DNA of 64,000 bases. It comes from Azolla caroliniana (Eukaryota; Polypodiophyta). Positions 36,229-48,700 of this stretch are shown here, piece after piece. The notes under the pieces are model-generated. The model made no database searches. It was not told where the DNA came from and worked only from the letters and a program-made list of their open reading frames with translations. The stretch covers positions 310,001 to 374,000 of the forward strand of contig JBHGNT010000018.1 in the NCBI GenBank assembly GCA_043228905.1, given 5' to 3'. The position numbers and the translations under genes were made by a program. The stretch's first letter is position 1. Every line of letters starts with the position of its first letter.

Positions 36229-37169
36229 ATTGGTGTTTTCAATCAACAAGCGAGAGATACACAAGCCTCTTATCTTAATTCAAGCGGGGAGCTTTTGACT
36301 TTGGTGAGATAGCAAGAAGCTCTACTATCACTTGTTAGAGAGCTTTGATGGGATTGTTCTTTTGTGGAAGCGTAAGACTCTGGTGTGAAAATTGGTGCAC
36401 ACACATACACAGGAAGAGAGAGATACATATGGAGTAATAGAGGTGCGAAAATTGGTTCAAACTTCACACCAGAATGGTTGATCAAAGGTTGTTATCCCAA
36501 TATTAGTTACCTATGCATGACCTATATACGATCCATCTATTGTCTATGGATGCTTTGTCTTTTAGGGGTATTTTAACATGCTTAAAAAAGTCATCCAATT
36601 GGTAGAAGAGTTGCAATTAGGGAGTTGGCAATACGTGCGTGATAATAACCATCAATAGACACTTAATTATGATAACATTAATCACAATATGGTAGTGGAT
36701 AATGAAAATGTAAATCAATGTTGTATTTCGTCTATTATTAGCATATGTGGTTAGCCATGTATGTACAATTAGTTGCATGGAGGTCAGAGCTAATGTAGTT
36801 AGGCGAGTACATGGATGGACTTTTGCGATCGCAGTTGAGATGAGAATCGTCAACACTAAGGGTTTTCTTGTTCTTGGTCACAATGATCTTACAACAACAC
36901 AAGTATGCCACGGTTATTGTTCGGATACAAAGAGAAGAGTTCAGGAAGGCAAAAAAGAGGAATCGAAGAGGTTTGCGTCAAAGTGTCGGTCCCTCACCAA
37001 GTGGGTCAGGCTGCAGGAGCACAATATGCTTGCTTTTGCTTGGTCCTTGACATCTTCTGCCTGCTACTACTGAAGAAAATGCTTGCTTTTTTGGTCCTTC
37101 CTTCCTTGTTATCCACAAAAACATATGAACCCAACAGAAAATGCAGAAAGAAGCAACACCAGAAGACAC

Positions 37170-37200
37170 ACACACATACATACATACATACATACATATG
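37170..37200 (+). repeat. (CATA)n microsatellite just before the PPR start
   Basis: cacacacatacatacatacatacatac immediately upstream; the first in-frame ATG follows at 37211. Confidence 0.9.
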
Positions 37201-37210
37201 ATTGGTGTAT

Positions 37211-39139
37211 ATGAAATACATGATGAACCCTGCCCTTCCAACCGAAGGATTACGATTCATGAAGGATCTGCCCCACGACGTGTTCCGGGAAGAAACCATC
37301 GTGCAGACAGTGCAGAGCGTCGCCTCTCTCTCGGCAGGTAGGCTCCTCCACGCTTCTCTCGTCCGAATAGGTTCACGGATCGATGGATTCCGCGCGAACC
37401 TGCTCATCGGAATGTATACAAGATTCGACTCTCCCACCGATGCGTCCTCTGTTTTCAACTCTATGGCACATCGGGATGTGGTATCGTGGACCTCTGTGAT
37501 GAATTCTTACACACATGTAAATGACTTCTCTCAAGCTTTATATGTGTATACTACCATGCTAGATTGTTGCATTGATCCCCCGAATCAAATCACTTTCATC
37601 AGCGCGCTTAAGGCTTGTGGTGGAGGAAGGTTTTTGGAAGAAGGTATGGGCATCCATGCCTCTTTTGTGATGAGATATGTATGTTATGAAGACGACGACG
37701 ACGACAACATTGTTCTTGCAACTTCTCTTGTCCACATGTATTGCAAGTGTGGTGCTTTGGAAGATGCATTGTGGGTCTTCTATTCAATGCCAAAACATAA
37801 TGTGGCGACTTTCAATGTTTTGATATGTGGATTTAGAGAGTCAGGATGTGCTGAAAAGGCAATGGAGATGTATGAATCTATGATTATAAAAGGCATAAAA
37901 CCAAGCAGAGCCACATTCCTTGCTATTATATCACTTTATATGGAGATTGGTACTCTTTCTAAGGGTAAGGAGATCCATGTGTGCGTACTTGAGGATGGTC
38001 TTGAGGAAGATGTATCGATAGGAAGTGCCTTAGTTTCTATGTATGGTGGTTGTAGGGCATTGGATGAAGCTTGTTATGTGTTTGAGAGAATGAAAGAAAG
38101 AACGGTTGTCACATGGACAGCAATGCTAGCTGCATATGCACATCAAGGGTATAATGAAAAGGCTATAGAAATATTTGATCAGATGTGGAGTGAAGGATTG
38201 AATGTAGATGAGGAAACCTTTGCCAGTATTTTAAGTGCATGTGGTAATCTTGAGTGCATACGAAAGGGTAGGTGGATTCATGAATGTGTTGTTTGTGATG
38301 GTTATGAGGCTTTTCCTATAGTGGCGAATGCCCTTGTTATGATGTATGGTGCATGTGGTGCTCTAGAGGATGCGTTATTTGTATTCAAGGCTCTACGAGA
38401 TCGAACGATCGAATCTTGGAATTCTTTAATCAGTGTGTATGTGAAGCAAGGTCAAGAGGAGAGAACTTTTTCTCTATATTGCGAAATGGTCGAAGAATCT
38501 GTGCTTCCAGACATGTTGACATATTTGATTCTTCTGGGGGCATGTGCTTGCTTGCCAAGCTTCCATAATGGACAGTATTTTCACGCTCGTATTATAGAGG
38601 GGGGATACGAAGGGGAAATTATGGTGGGGAATGCTTTGATTAACGTGTATGGGAAGTGTGGAGAATTAGAGAGTGCAGACTCTATGTTTCAAAAGATGTT
38701 GCATCATAATGTTATTAGTTGGACAGCCATAATAACATCATATGCACAACAAGGCAATGTTAAGATAACTTTCCAACTCTTTGAACAGATGCTGGATCAA
38801 CGTGTGACACCAAATGAGGTTACCTTTCTTGCTATATTATCAGTCTGTAGTCATGTAGGTCTTATAGATGACGCTTGTTTCTGCTTTATGTTCATGAATC
38901 AAAGACGAACAACAAAACCAATGACAGAACATTTTGTATGTATGATTGACCTTTTTGCGCGGGCGGGATGTTTAGATGAAGCACAGAAAATAATATCCAA
39001 CAGCTCATTGGATTCCCATGTCTATGCAAATTCAGCATTACATCGTGCTTGGAAAACCCATCCAGAAGTAGACACAAGGGGATTTTACTCATTACCACTT
39101 CTAACAAACGCTTATTCTAGTTCTTCCATTGATGTTTAG
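37211..39139 (+). CDS. Pentatricopeptide repeat protein, PLS class, truncated tail
   Basis: Intronless, 642 residues from the first in-frame ATG (others at 37220 and 37223; a stop at 37199-37201 closes the frame upstream). About fifteen PPR motifs in P-L-S order, e.g. HRDVVSWTSVMNSYTHVND, QITFISALKACGG, ALVSMYGGCRALDEA, ERTVVTWTAMLAAYAHQG, NALINVYGKCGELESADSMF and NVISWTAIITSYAQQG. PLS-class proteins bind organelle RNA sequence-specifically, usually for C-to-U editing or processing in plastids or mitochondria. The last motifs (DLFARAGCLDEAQKI) run into what should be the E domain, which decays after about 40 residues. No E+ or DYW domain follows, so editing activity would need a partner or is lost. 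No clear transit peptide is visible. Motif wording is like the large PPR sets of ferns and lycophytes. Confidence 0.88.
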   Translation: MKYMMNPALPTEGLRFMKDLPHDVFREETIVQTVQSVASLSAGRLLHASLVRIGSRIDGFRANLLIGMYTRFDSPTDASSVFNSMAHRDVVSWTSVMNSYTHVNDFSQALYVYTTMLDCCIDPPNQITFISALKACGGGRFLEEGMGIHASFVMRYVCYEDDDDDNIVLATSLVHMYCKCGALEDALWVFYSMPKHNVATFNVLICGFRESGCAEKAMEMYESMIIKGIKPSRATFLAIISLYMEIGTLSKGKEIHVCVLEDGLEEDVSIGSALVSMYGGCRALDEACYVFERMKERTVVTWTAMLAAYAHQGYNEKAIEIFDQMWSEGLNVDEETFASILSACGNLECIRKGRWIHECVVCDGYEAFPIVANALVMMYGACGALEDALFVFKALRDRTIESWNSLISVYVKQGQEERTFSLYCEMVEESVLPDMLTYLILLGACACLPSFHNGQYFHARIIEGGYEGEIMVGNALINVYGKCGELESADSMFQKMLHHNVISWTAIITSYAQQGNVKITFQLFEQMLDQRVTPNEVTFLAILSVCSHVGLIDDACFCFMFMNQRRTTKPMTEHFVCMIDLFARAGCLDEAQKIISNSSLDSHVYANSALHRAWKTHPEVDTRGFYSLPLLTNAYSSSSIDV

Positions 39140-41281
39140 ATCAAATTTGGCTAGCGAAAATGCTGACTATGAGATTTTACAGGAAAAGCAACAAGCCACA
39201 ATGAGCAAACCCAGAGGCTATTGCACTGTCGAGAGGAATTGTACATAGTCGAAATCCTTGCATGTAAATGCATTGAACACTTGATGTACATGGACAATGG
39301 TTTACAGGTGGGCATTAAGCATTGGGATTGGCATATATATGCTATATAATTAATGCAATAGGTTCTGGAAAATGGGAGTTTGTTGCCATGTGTAGAGGGA
39401 TAGGACAAGGGATGTAATGATAAATATTTTGTAATTATCACTTTATTATGAGTTTGTGTTGTAAAGAACATGAACCATATAAACTGTGAAATAATGTATA
39501 AGAAAGAAGACATGTATATCCCATATATAACATTAATGAGTTGGAATTTGACGAGTTGTATTTACAAATTTGAGGTTGGATATCATTCTTGCAAAAGAGC
39601 ACAAGTAAATAGTCCATCTCTATAAAACAACAGTTCTTTCTATTATGAAAGATTCATATTCCACAAATTCCATTCTCTCAAATCCCGTCACCAATAAGTT
39701 ACAAGTGGTTAGAAAGGTGCTGAACTGGTGATTTTGAAGTTTTGTTAACAAAAGATAAAAGAGATGTCCTTACACTAATAGATGGTCATTTTTGTGATGG
39801 TAACTAATGACTCACAAACAAATACAATACTATTATTCTATTCTATGAGTTTAACCTTGAAATTTTAGATCACGAATTGATGTGCTCATGTTTTGCATTA
39901 TAGGTTGGAAATTGTGGTTATATGTTTCAGTGGTTATATGTTACTCTTCCTATTGGCTCTAAAAATTTTCAATTCAAATAAATAGACCCAAGAAAGCTTA
40001 AAATCCAAAACTCTATACTTGTAAGTCATAACAAGAAGTTGAGGTTAGGCAAGTTAGGACCAAAACTCTATCAAAAAGCTTGTAACTCAATGCAAATGAA
40101 TAGATACGAGAAAGCTTTGTACTTGTAAGTCATATAACAATTGAAATTGAGGTTAGTGGGGTAAGTCAACTTCAAATGTTATGACTTGCAATTATAGAGC
40201 ACATGTTTTGGCTCATTTGCTTGGTGATGATATCTATGGCAATAGTGGCACATGTGTCTATGCTATAGTTGTTGCCATAACATATGTTGGTGCAAGCAAT
40301 TATATTGATTTTTCTTTGAATTGTCACATGCTTATAAATACTCAAGAAGGTGGAAATAGAAATGTTTGTTCCACAATACTGCAAACTAGCTTGGAAATCC
40401 TTTGATCAATGTCATTGTGAAACATGCTTCAACATAATAAAAAATGACCTAGGGAAAACATGACCCAACAAATTTGTGTTGTTGTTGACCCGATTGTTGG
40501 TTTTCCCTATTTTGCTCAATTTGCCACTTTTACCACGATTGGGGCTTATTTTGGTTTTGGAGCTCCAGGCGATAAGAGATTATATATACTTCCAATTTAA
40601 CTCTCAATTACTTTATTATCTTCGAGCATGGATGTTATGTAGTCCATATAATGGCCATGATTTTCTCAATTTCTGAGCAACTATCAGATTGAGTGCATCC
40701 GTGGATTGATCAAAATCTACTATCAAAAATTTATCGAAATAAATTTTATGCTTTGCTTTTCAATCTTGTGACCCTTTCCCTTCAAGATGAACGAAGCCAT
40801 ACGAGTTTTGTTTTCCCCATATAAATGCTAAACATAAACTTACATAAGGCCTAATTTATTTTTGACACAGAACTTTATTAAACATGGTATATCTATCAAT
40901 GGGCGCAAAGCCACCACAAAGCCGATACAAAAACATAGGCTAGTACTATACTATGCCCAAAGGAAGCAAGTCTCGACAGGACATTGTTAAGTTGGATATG
41001 AGTGGACAACAATCTTGCCCATCTCGTGTCCGAGCAATGTATGTGAGCCTCATATGACCATCATCATCATAGCCTATAGGAGACACAAAGAGGGTGGACA
41101 AAAGAAGGAAGGAAAGAAGAAAGAAAGACAATACATACTATAATTCAGAGCCCTGCCCTGCCTTCATTACACACACACACACACACACACACACTCTCTC
41201 TCTCTCTCTCAACAAAGCTTTCCTTCATTTTGCGGGCTGCAACAGACACAGAGACAAAGAAAGATCGGAGCAAACCCCGAC
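39140..41281. other. Intergenic between PPR and proteasome genes
   Basis: No gene is supported. It ends in the proteasome gene's promoter and leader, which contains (CA)n(CT)n at 41169-41210. Confidence 0.5.
41169..41210 (+). repeat. (CA)n(CT)n in the proteasome gene leader
   Basis: About 12 CA units directly followed by about 9 CT units, 70 bp before the start codon. Confidence 0.95.
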
Positions 41282-44238
41282 ATGAGCTCCATAGGAACAG
41301 GAGTATGTATCTCTTCCTCCCCTTCTTTGTGTTGTGATAGATTAGGTTTCTGCTGCTTTTTTTTTTTTTTTTAAATCTACTTCGGTAGTTTCTGTACGTA
41401 TATTCATTAGCTATCTATCTACATGCACACGCACTCAAATGAAGATATATACAAAGTCAGTGAGTGAGTGTGTGTGAGAGAGATTTGCGAACGTCTTCCA
41501 AAGACCGAAATGACCCATGAGACCAAAGAAACCCCATAAAGGTGAGATCTGTTACAATCTCTCACGACAAAGGAACGAAGCAAAGAAAGAAAAAGAAATT
41601 TTTCTAGCCTAAATGTGTAAACGTACACAAATTTCTAAGAAGAGAAAGAAACCATGCGTAGGTGAAGATTGTAAATATAACAAATGACTGATAAAAAGAC
41701 AAAGAAAATATAACAAACTGTTCTATAATTCTAAATATCGCAAGTGTATCACCAATTCTACATATACTAGGGGATGGATCGTCACTTCTCTTCTGCATTG
41801 CATTGTCACTTAAATAAGAAATTGAGTTTGGTACCACCAATGTGCGAGGCAAAATTCGCAGATACGTCTTACTCACAAAAACCACTTTGGTGTTATATAG
41901 TCCCCCTCAATCATCACTTAATGATGTTCACAAATAGTTAGGAAAATAAAACTAAACTTTAATACTCCACAACTGCTCTACACACCCACCTATTTTGTGA
42001 AATATCCTCAAGGATATTTGTCTACGTTATTTCTCTTTAATGGATCTCTATGAAACCGAATCTGGAACAAGAAAATTATATTTGTGCTATTGTTTATTCT
42101 AAACGTATGAAATTCAGTGATTGACATATTATCAAATGCTTGGTGATTGGCAGTATGATCTATCAGTTACAACATTTTCACCGGATGGACGTGTGTTTCA
42201 GATAGAGTATGCAACCAAGGCTGTTGACAATAGTGGGTATGATTGGATTAGGAGTGATGATTGAAGCTATTGCAAGCATGAATTGTTTTTGCATAATCTG
42301 AGCTGTATATTGTTTTTCAGAACATCAGTGGGCATAAAATGCAAGGATGGAATAGTTTTGGTATTTAGTTTTATACCTTTGATGTTGATTGTACGGAATT
42401 TATAGTTGTGTTTATGTGCGTGTGCATCTCAATCAATAAGATGTGCATAGTGATATATCTGATGCTGAATCTTAGGGTGTAGAAAAGCTTATTGCTTCCA
42501 AGATGTTGCTGGAGGGATCTAATCGTAGGATACATTCTGTTCATCGTCATGCTGGAATGGTAAGATAATTCTTCGTAGAAATTATAACAGGTCGATGCAT
42601 ATTTTCAATCGTCATGAGGGAGAAAGTATCTTCAATAGAATCAGCATAAAAAACACATAGTTCTATAAAACGCAAGTATCCTCCGTGGAATTCAGAAACA
42701 ATATCAAAGAGCTATCTTCTATTTAATATATAGCTCTATTATTGGCAAATATGCTGGGAAAATAAACACATTTTCCTTTTCATTGGTCATTCATATGCAA
42801 TTAAGTTGGTTTGTAGCCTGATTGTATTTTGATATGCAGGCAATGGCGGGGTTAGCAGCTGATGGTAGACAAATAGTGTCACGTGGTCGGGCAGAAGCCA
42901 GCAATTACCAAAAGTAGTGCATAGTATTAAGTAGAAAATAACTATTTAGACAACTCTTGACAATACAGCATAGTTTGACTGACTTTATAACTCTTCTCTG
43001 TTAGTTTCTATGGAGAAGAAATCCCTATTAAGGAGCTTTCTGAGAGAGTGGCTAGTTATGTTCACTTGTGCACCCTCTACTGGTGGATGAGGTAGTTTCT
43101 AGTCACGTTTTTTGGATCCTATGGCTTTGGAACTGCATATGACAAAAATAATATTTGATGAAATATATATACCTATGCAGACCATTTGGATCATCTGCTC
43201 TTCTTGGTGGTTATGATAGGGATGGCCCACAACTGTACATGATTGAACCGTCGGGTGTTGCTTATGTAATGATCCTTGAATAACTCATTAAAGTTCTCTT
43301 TTTGAATGGAAACTTCTCTCAAAAAGACATATTAGTAATGGGTTTCTTTTGAATGTGTCAGAGATATTTTGGTGCGGCAGTAGGAAAGGGCAGACAAGCC
43401 GCAAAAACGTGAGTCTAATTTATGTGATCATTATCACGATATGCAGGAAAGATATGTACTGACTATGTTATGCAGGGAAATTGAGAAGTTGAAGCTATCA
43501 GAAATGACATGCAGAGAAGGTGTTATTGAAGTAGCAAAGATGTGAGTTATTTTATATGTCATGCAGTTTAGTGTATTGGTTAAAATGACCTGAAGTCACA
43601 TGAGAATGGTTTGTGGTATTCTTTGCAGTATCTATGCGGTGCATGATGAAGCAAAAGATAAAGCCTTTGAGCTGGAGATGAGCTGGATATGTGATGAATC
43701 AAATCGTGAACATGAACGGGTAAACAAAATAGCTTCCTTGTGTTAAATAGAGAACATTTATTATATGGTATGGAAAATATGTATCGCAACTATGCCACTC
43801 CATTTATATATTATGCCCTGATTTGCTAAAATGAAGTTGCCAATTGGAATTATTTAAATAAATCCAAAATCTGATAGAAATCTATGAAATTTCTGCTTAT
43901 TCGTCACCTAATGTTTCATCCTTGGACAATGGAGGTCTCAAATTCTAACAATTTCATGCATGGAAAGGAAACTAGGCCAACAAGTAAAGATGAACACTGC
44001 ATCCTCTCCTCCTAAGTACAAGGCTCAGCAAAAACATCAGCTCTGGTGCATTTTTTTAATGTGATTAGAACTAGGATATGATTGTGCATTATCTTATATT
44101 AGACCCTAGAAAATGTCGTCATTGGTTTTCGCACATTAACTAATGTTGAAACTTATTTTGCAGGTGCCAGTTGACCTCCTTGAGCAGGCAAAGGCTGCTG
44201 CAAAGGCTGCACTTGAGGAAGATATGGAAGCTGATTAG
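41282..44238 (+). CDS. 20S proteasome alpha subunit, PAG1/PSMA3 type
   Basis: Eleven exons: 41282-41302, 42154-42236, 42321-42360, 42476-42559, 42840-42913, 43005-43091, 43181-43265, about 43361-43408, 43476-43541, 43629-43719 and 44164-44238. All are GT-AG, giving 250 residues (249 in Arabidopsis as I recall). The start [20 protein letters not shown] and the following FQIEYA are the proteasome alpha N-terminal signature. [63 protein letters not shown] and [15 protein letters not shown] follow. The end is an Ala/Lys/Glu tail ([16 protein letters not shown]). Alpha subunits form the outer rings of the 20S core and gate substrate entry in nucleus and cytosol; they are not proteolytic. Position 131-138 reads GSSALLGG where I recall CGVILGG in flowering plants. 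The gene looks intact and is presumably constitutive. Confidence 0.95.
41462..41545. repeat. Dispersed repeat fragment in proteasome intron 1
   Basis: gtgtgtgagagagatttgcg followed by aacgtcttccaaagaccgaaatgacccatgaga matches the core of the 1213-2013 minisatellite unit in the same order (GT run, GA run, then the gtcttct...aagacc...cccatga box). A weaker relative lies at about 44824-44850. Confidence 0.6.
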
Positions 44239-45765
44239 AAGCATTACAATGACACACTCTTTTCTTATGAACGTAGGACAATTAACAGCAAGACAAGAAC
44301 TTGTTGAATGTAATTTTGTTAATCACAGTGCTCTGGCTAGAGTTTCCATTCTTAATTGAAGAACATTTTTATTAGTCAAAGTGGATATCATTTGGTTTTA
44401 GTATCACCCGTGTTTTCAACATGTAATTAGAGAATAATTAATATGAAGCTTTTATGGCTATTTATTATGCCTATATATCAGTTATTTATTCTTAAGATAA
44501 CAGAATCGTATAAAAAAATGTAGCATCCCATCATAGATTTTTCCCTTCTCAATATTTCATTATTGAGAAGGCAAACATGGAATATGACTCGGGTTAAACA
44601 TGGAACAGTTGGTGAGAGTCATAGCCTTCTCAATTTTTGCGCTACGTGGACAGTGCTTCACGGAGAACAAAGGAAGAGAAAATTGTTATGTTTTGGTTTG
44701 ATAAAGATGTAACATCCCGTCATAGATAACAGAACCAGTGAAACATGGAACAGTTTGAGACTGAGGAACATTGCCTTTCGTTAATGAGAATGAAGTACTC
44801 AACAGAGAAGAAAGGAAGAAAGAAAGATATATTAACATCTTTTAAACATTGTCTCGTCTTTGAGCACAACAAATCAACATAAAATAAATATTACTCAATA
44901 AATATTAAAAGCAAATAAGATTGTTTAATAACAGCACATGGGGTCTTCCATCTAGTGGAATTTCATCCTAAAATAGAGATTTTATTGAGGACAAGTCAAA
45001 CGTACACAATTTAATTAAATAGAACATGATGGTCATCTTTGCACTGCAATGAGCTTGTGTACAAGAGTGTGGATACGTTTTACAGTATTTAAATGTCAAT
45101 GTCAGAGAATTGTAATGATAACTTATCTCAGTAAAAGACGTATCATAGACCATATATTATTTTAAGGACAATTATAGCTTGAAATTACTGAACCGCACCA
45201 TTACTCAATATTAACGATTTTGTAACCATTTGCATATACTCCATTTCTCTGTTTCTATGATTATTAGCACAACAAGTTGTCAGATAAAGATAATGTAAGA
45301 ATATATTAACACAGATCAACGCTTCTCATATAAACCAAATTATGTAAGCAATCTCGTGATGAATTTCTCAATTTGTGCAGAGCGTTGAGAGGAACACATC
45401 TGATTCTGTATTTGAATATTTGGCACATTACAAAAGCCTTATATATTGTACCATCAAATTAGATGGTATAATCAATGTAAACAATAATGACAGAATGTTT
45501 CTCTGACAGGAATAGCCCAATTAGGCTCCTTGAAAAAAGAATATACACTATGGCACAACCTCAAATATGCAGGATATTATACAAAACTTTCACCTTGCTT
45601 CTACAAATTACATGAGAGGGATAGGGAAAGAGAGAACACGCTCTTAGCACTATGGATATTAGCAGAGAGATTCAGGTCATGATGTCATGAAGCTTTCACA
45701 AGAATACTCAAGGAAGGCTTATTATTAACGCATCTAAAATATCATCTATGTACTAAACATCTGAA
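44239..45765. other. Spacer between convergent genes
   Basis: The proteasome gene and the LHW-like gene point towards each other here, so both 3' UTRs lie inside. It includes two copies of tgtaacatccc(g/a)tcatagat-type sequence (about 44519 and 44708) and a hairpin at 44550-44578. No gene is seen. Confidence 0.55.
44550..44578. repeat. Small hairpin
   Basis: CCTTCTCAATA, a short loop, then TATTGAGAAGG-like arm (attattgagaagg). A further gccttctcaat lies at about 44623. Being about 300 bp past the proteasome stop, it could be a 3'-end structure or a chance repeat. Confidence 0.5.
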
Positions 45766-48700
45766 TCATCTCGGCTCTAATAATTGCATCAACGACCACA
45801 ATACTTGAATGCGATGAACATCCTGGGGTGCCTTGTATGTATAAAAAAGAAAATTCGGTTATATTGAAACTGTGCACATTACCAGAAAGTACAAACTTCA
45901 GATAGTAGCATATACCTCAACCACAAATCGAGCCCAAATTTTGTCATCCCTTGCTTCCATAATACCTCTCAAAACCACCAGATGTAACTTTTTGAAGGTT
46001 TTTTCAATTTCCTTAATCATTCCAGTTTGTTCACATACAACCTGCATAATAAAACAATATGAATCGGTACATAACAGCATCATATAAAATTTGCCACCAA
46101 AATTATTAGTAAACTACTTATTGTTGAAGAAATCTATCAGAACAAGCCACTATCTACTTGTACAAGTACATAATATTCATTACCATCAGTTGAATTCAAA
46201 GGTTTGAATCTAACTGATTGACATGGATCTCATTTGGTTTCATACTTACTAATGTCAGCATTTATCCAGTATGATCATATATAGGTTCAAGACAACAAAA
46301 TTGCTAATAAAATAAGCAAGCATACATTCAGAATTGAAAATATTTTCATAAATTTCCCTAATTTGCAATATGCATCTATAACAAGGATGAAGTTAGTATA
46401 TGTATGTAAGAGGTGTACATTCATTCCTAGTTTCCCCCCTATTATATATGGCGATGCAACACGAGCTGAGAGAAGGTATTTGCAACATGCAACTGTAAGG
46501 AAGAGACTTCTGAGAAACCCCGGGGAACTGTTCGCCTGGAGCTAAAAGGGATTTCAAAAAGAAGAAAATGTTCAGATTACAGATGGCGCATATACAGAAT
46601 ATGGCATTGGCAGATCTGAGATATCATCATCTACTTACATACAATACCGCTCTGCTGTGCTTTGAAGACATACATACAAACAGGCAAACATGAGTTCAGC
46701 TTTCTGCCTCTCATATGAGCTCATTAATGGTCCACTCTTTTGTATAAATTAGTAGAACTTAAGCTATGTCGGACACATTGCAGCTATTTATCCTTGTAAA
46801 ACGGCCTACAATATGATGAAGTATAATAAGAACCATGTCTAACTTTCGCACCTCAACCAACATCTGCTGGGGCTGGGTAAGATCTTCAACTATGATGGGA
46901 CAACAGTTTCCTTTCTGGTGAAGCTCAATCACCCAACTTGCATTGATTTCTTTACCTTCAACACCATGTTGAAGGGCTCCAATATTAGCATCGCCTTTCT
47001 GCAATATAAATACATCAGATTATATTTTCATAAACCTCCTGATGTGAAGTCACATTCCTATGAACGTTTTATTCAAACAGGGTAAGCCTGCTGCTGACTG
47101 ACCTGTCGTTTGTTACTCTGTGTCTGGTTGTCAGATTCACGCAAGGCTGTCTGTAGAAAGTTTGCATATTTGACAGTCTTCTCGAGCAATGTATCAACAT
47201 CATACTGTTTAACACATAATTGGGAACTTATTAACAAAACCCAATTCAAAACCAGACATGTTCAAACCTATCTATTCAATAAATCTTACACTTCCTCCAC
47301 TGGGTATAATATTTCGAAGCTCTGAAAGATATTTTTGAACCTTTTGCCTCTTTTTTTGCTGATCCATACCATCCTCACCTGGAAATGCTCCCTTTTTCCG
47401 CCACTTTCTACTTTTCCCCTTGTTACTTAAAGGTTGCGCTGATATTACGGCTTCCTGGCATTGGTTAAAATCTTCTCGAGTGGTCTGTACCTTTGTAGAC
47501 CAATCAGCATGCACTTTCTCTTGGATATTGCATGCCACCTTACATGACACAGTTTCCTGTTCAGTATCAAATACAGGAAAAACAAGTCCACACTTTAGCT
47601 GTTTACAGGAGTGTGACAATAAGCACATTGTTTGCATGATAACCCATTCTTTTCTGCTGTATGGGAGCTCTTGATACCTTATTTGGAAAAACAAACGTTG
47701 CATCCGTTTCCAGCTCAGAGGTGAATTCACTCTTATTCTCACTTTCATTTGTAAGCGATGCAAGGAAGTCATCAAAATCCTCAAGCTCACTTTTAAAAGC
47801 ATTATGTGTTCCATTATTGGCCCCAGAAAGCTCTTGATTAACACTGAAATCTACATCATGGAAAGGCATATTTGAGGAGTTCCAATCTTCTATAAAACTA
47901 TCACAAAACAAGGTGGCATCAAGTCCTGTTGTCACAGTAGAGGAATCATTTAAACCATCATGTTCAGGGATTTCTGGCAATTGTGACATATGAGATGTTT
48001 GATCATCAGAACATATGTTGTTGTTCGAGGCAGCTAAAGGCCGTAACCCTTCACATGAAAGGTTAATGGCCCCCAATTCCACAGTGTTATAACTTGTACA
48101 CTTTGAATTCACAACCAGCCCTGAATTGTACAGAGTTGAAAATTTTGTATCCACAGGCAAAGAATTCTGTACTGGAGATCTCAGCGCAACTAGCTGAGAA
48201 ATTTTCTTGGAACTCTCAGCACAAACAAACCGATGGCTTGGTTCTGAAAGACAAGCATCTCCAGATGTTCGTCCTGCTGCTGAAGATTGAGGTTTGCCAA
48301 TCAAAGGAACATTTTGATACCTCTCTGCTGAGGTCTGAGATCCAAGAAGATGCCGTCTATCTTCAAAAGACTGATAACCCCTATCTGGTGTCAATCGTTG
48401 ATTATGCTTGTCAATTATCTGAATGCCTTCTGATGAAGGTAACCTACAAAAGAGCTGCATATTCTCAGATGAAGTTATAGATTCACTTAGATGGGGCCTT
48501 TCCACCGAAAAACTTGTATCGCATATTGAGTTAAGTGAAGCTTGATTAAAATGTAGAGATTCCGATGAAAGCCTCGTCGGTTGATTTCCTACAACAGGTT
48601 CAGTAACATCTAGCAAATGTTGTTGGTATTCCGGAAGATGATTTGATTGGCATTGTACTGATGTTTTCCCATCTAGATTATTTATTGCATGTCTGCTATT

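Larger units (their letters stand above)
35322..37210. other. 3' region and intergenic DNA before the PPR gene
   Basis: 3' UTR of the preceding gene at first. 35490-35660 contains two diverged copies of a stretch starting (a)catgtatcaact with (t)gtttcca and gttgg. A two-copy tandem repeat lies at 36116-36228. No further gene is supported. Confidence 0.5.

Noticed and set aside
36747-37458. Several overlapping 100-150 codon frames before and over the PPR start
   Set aside because: No family features. The minus-strand ones are antisense to the PPR gene, and the plus-strand ones end before it in other frames.
43361-43408. Possible one-base frameshift in proteasome exon 8
   Set aside because: The downstream frame and splice phase agree with the family when the exon is read as an intact [16 protein letters not shown]. 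Any one-base discrepancy is in my hand coordinate count.
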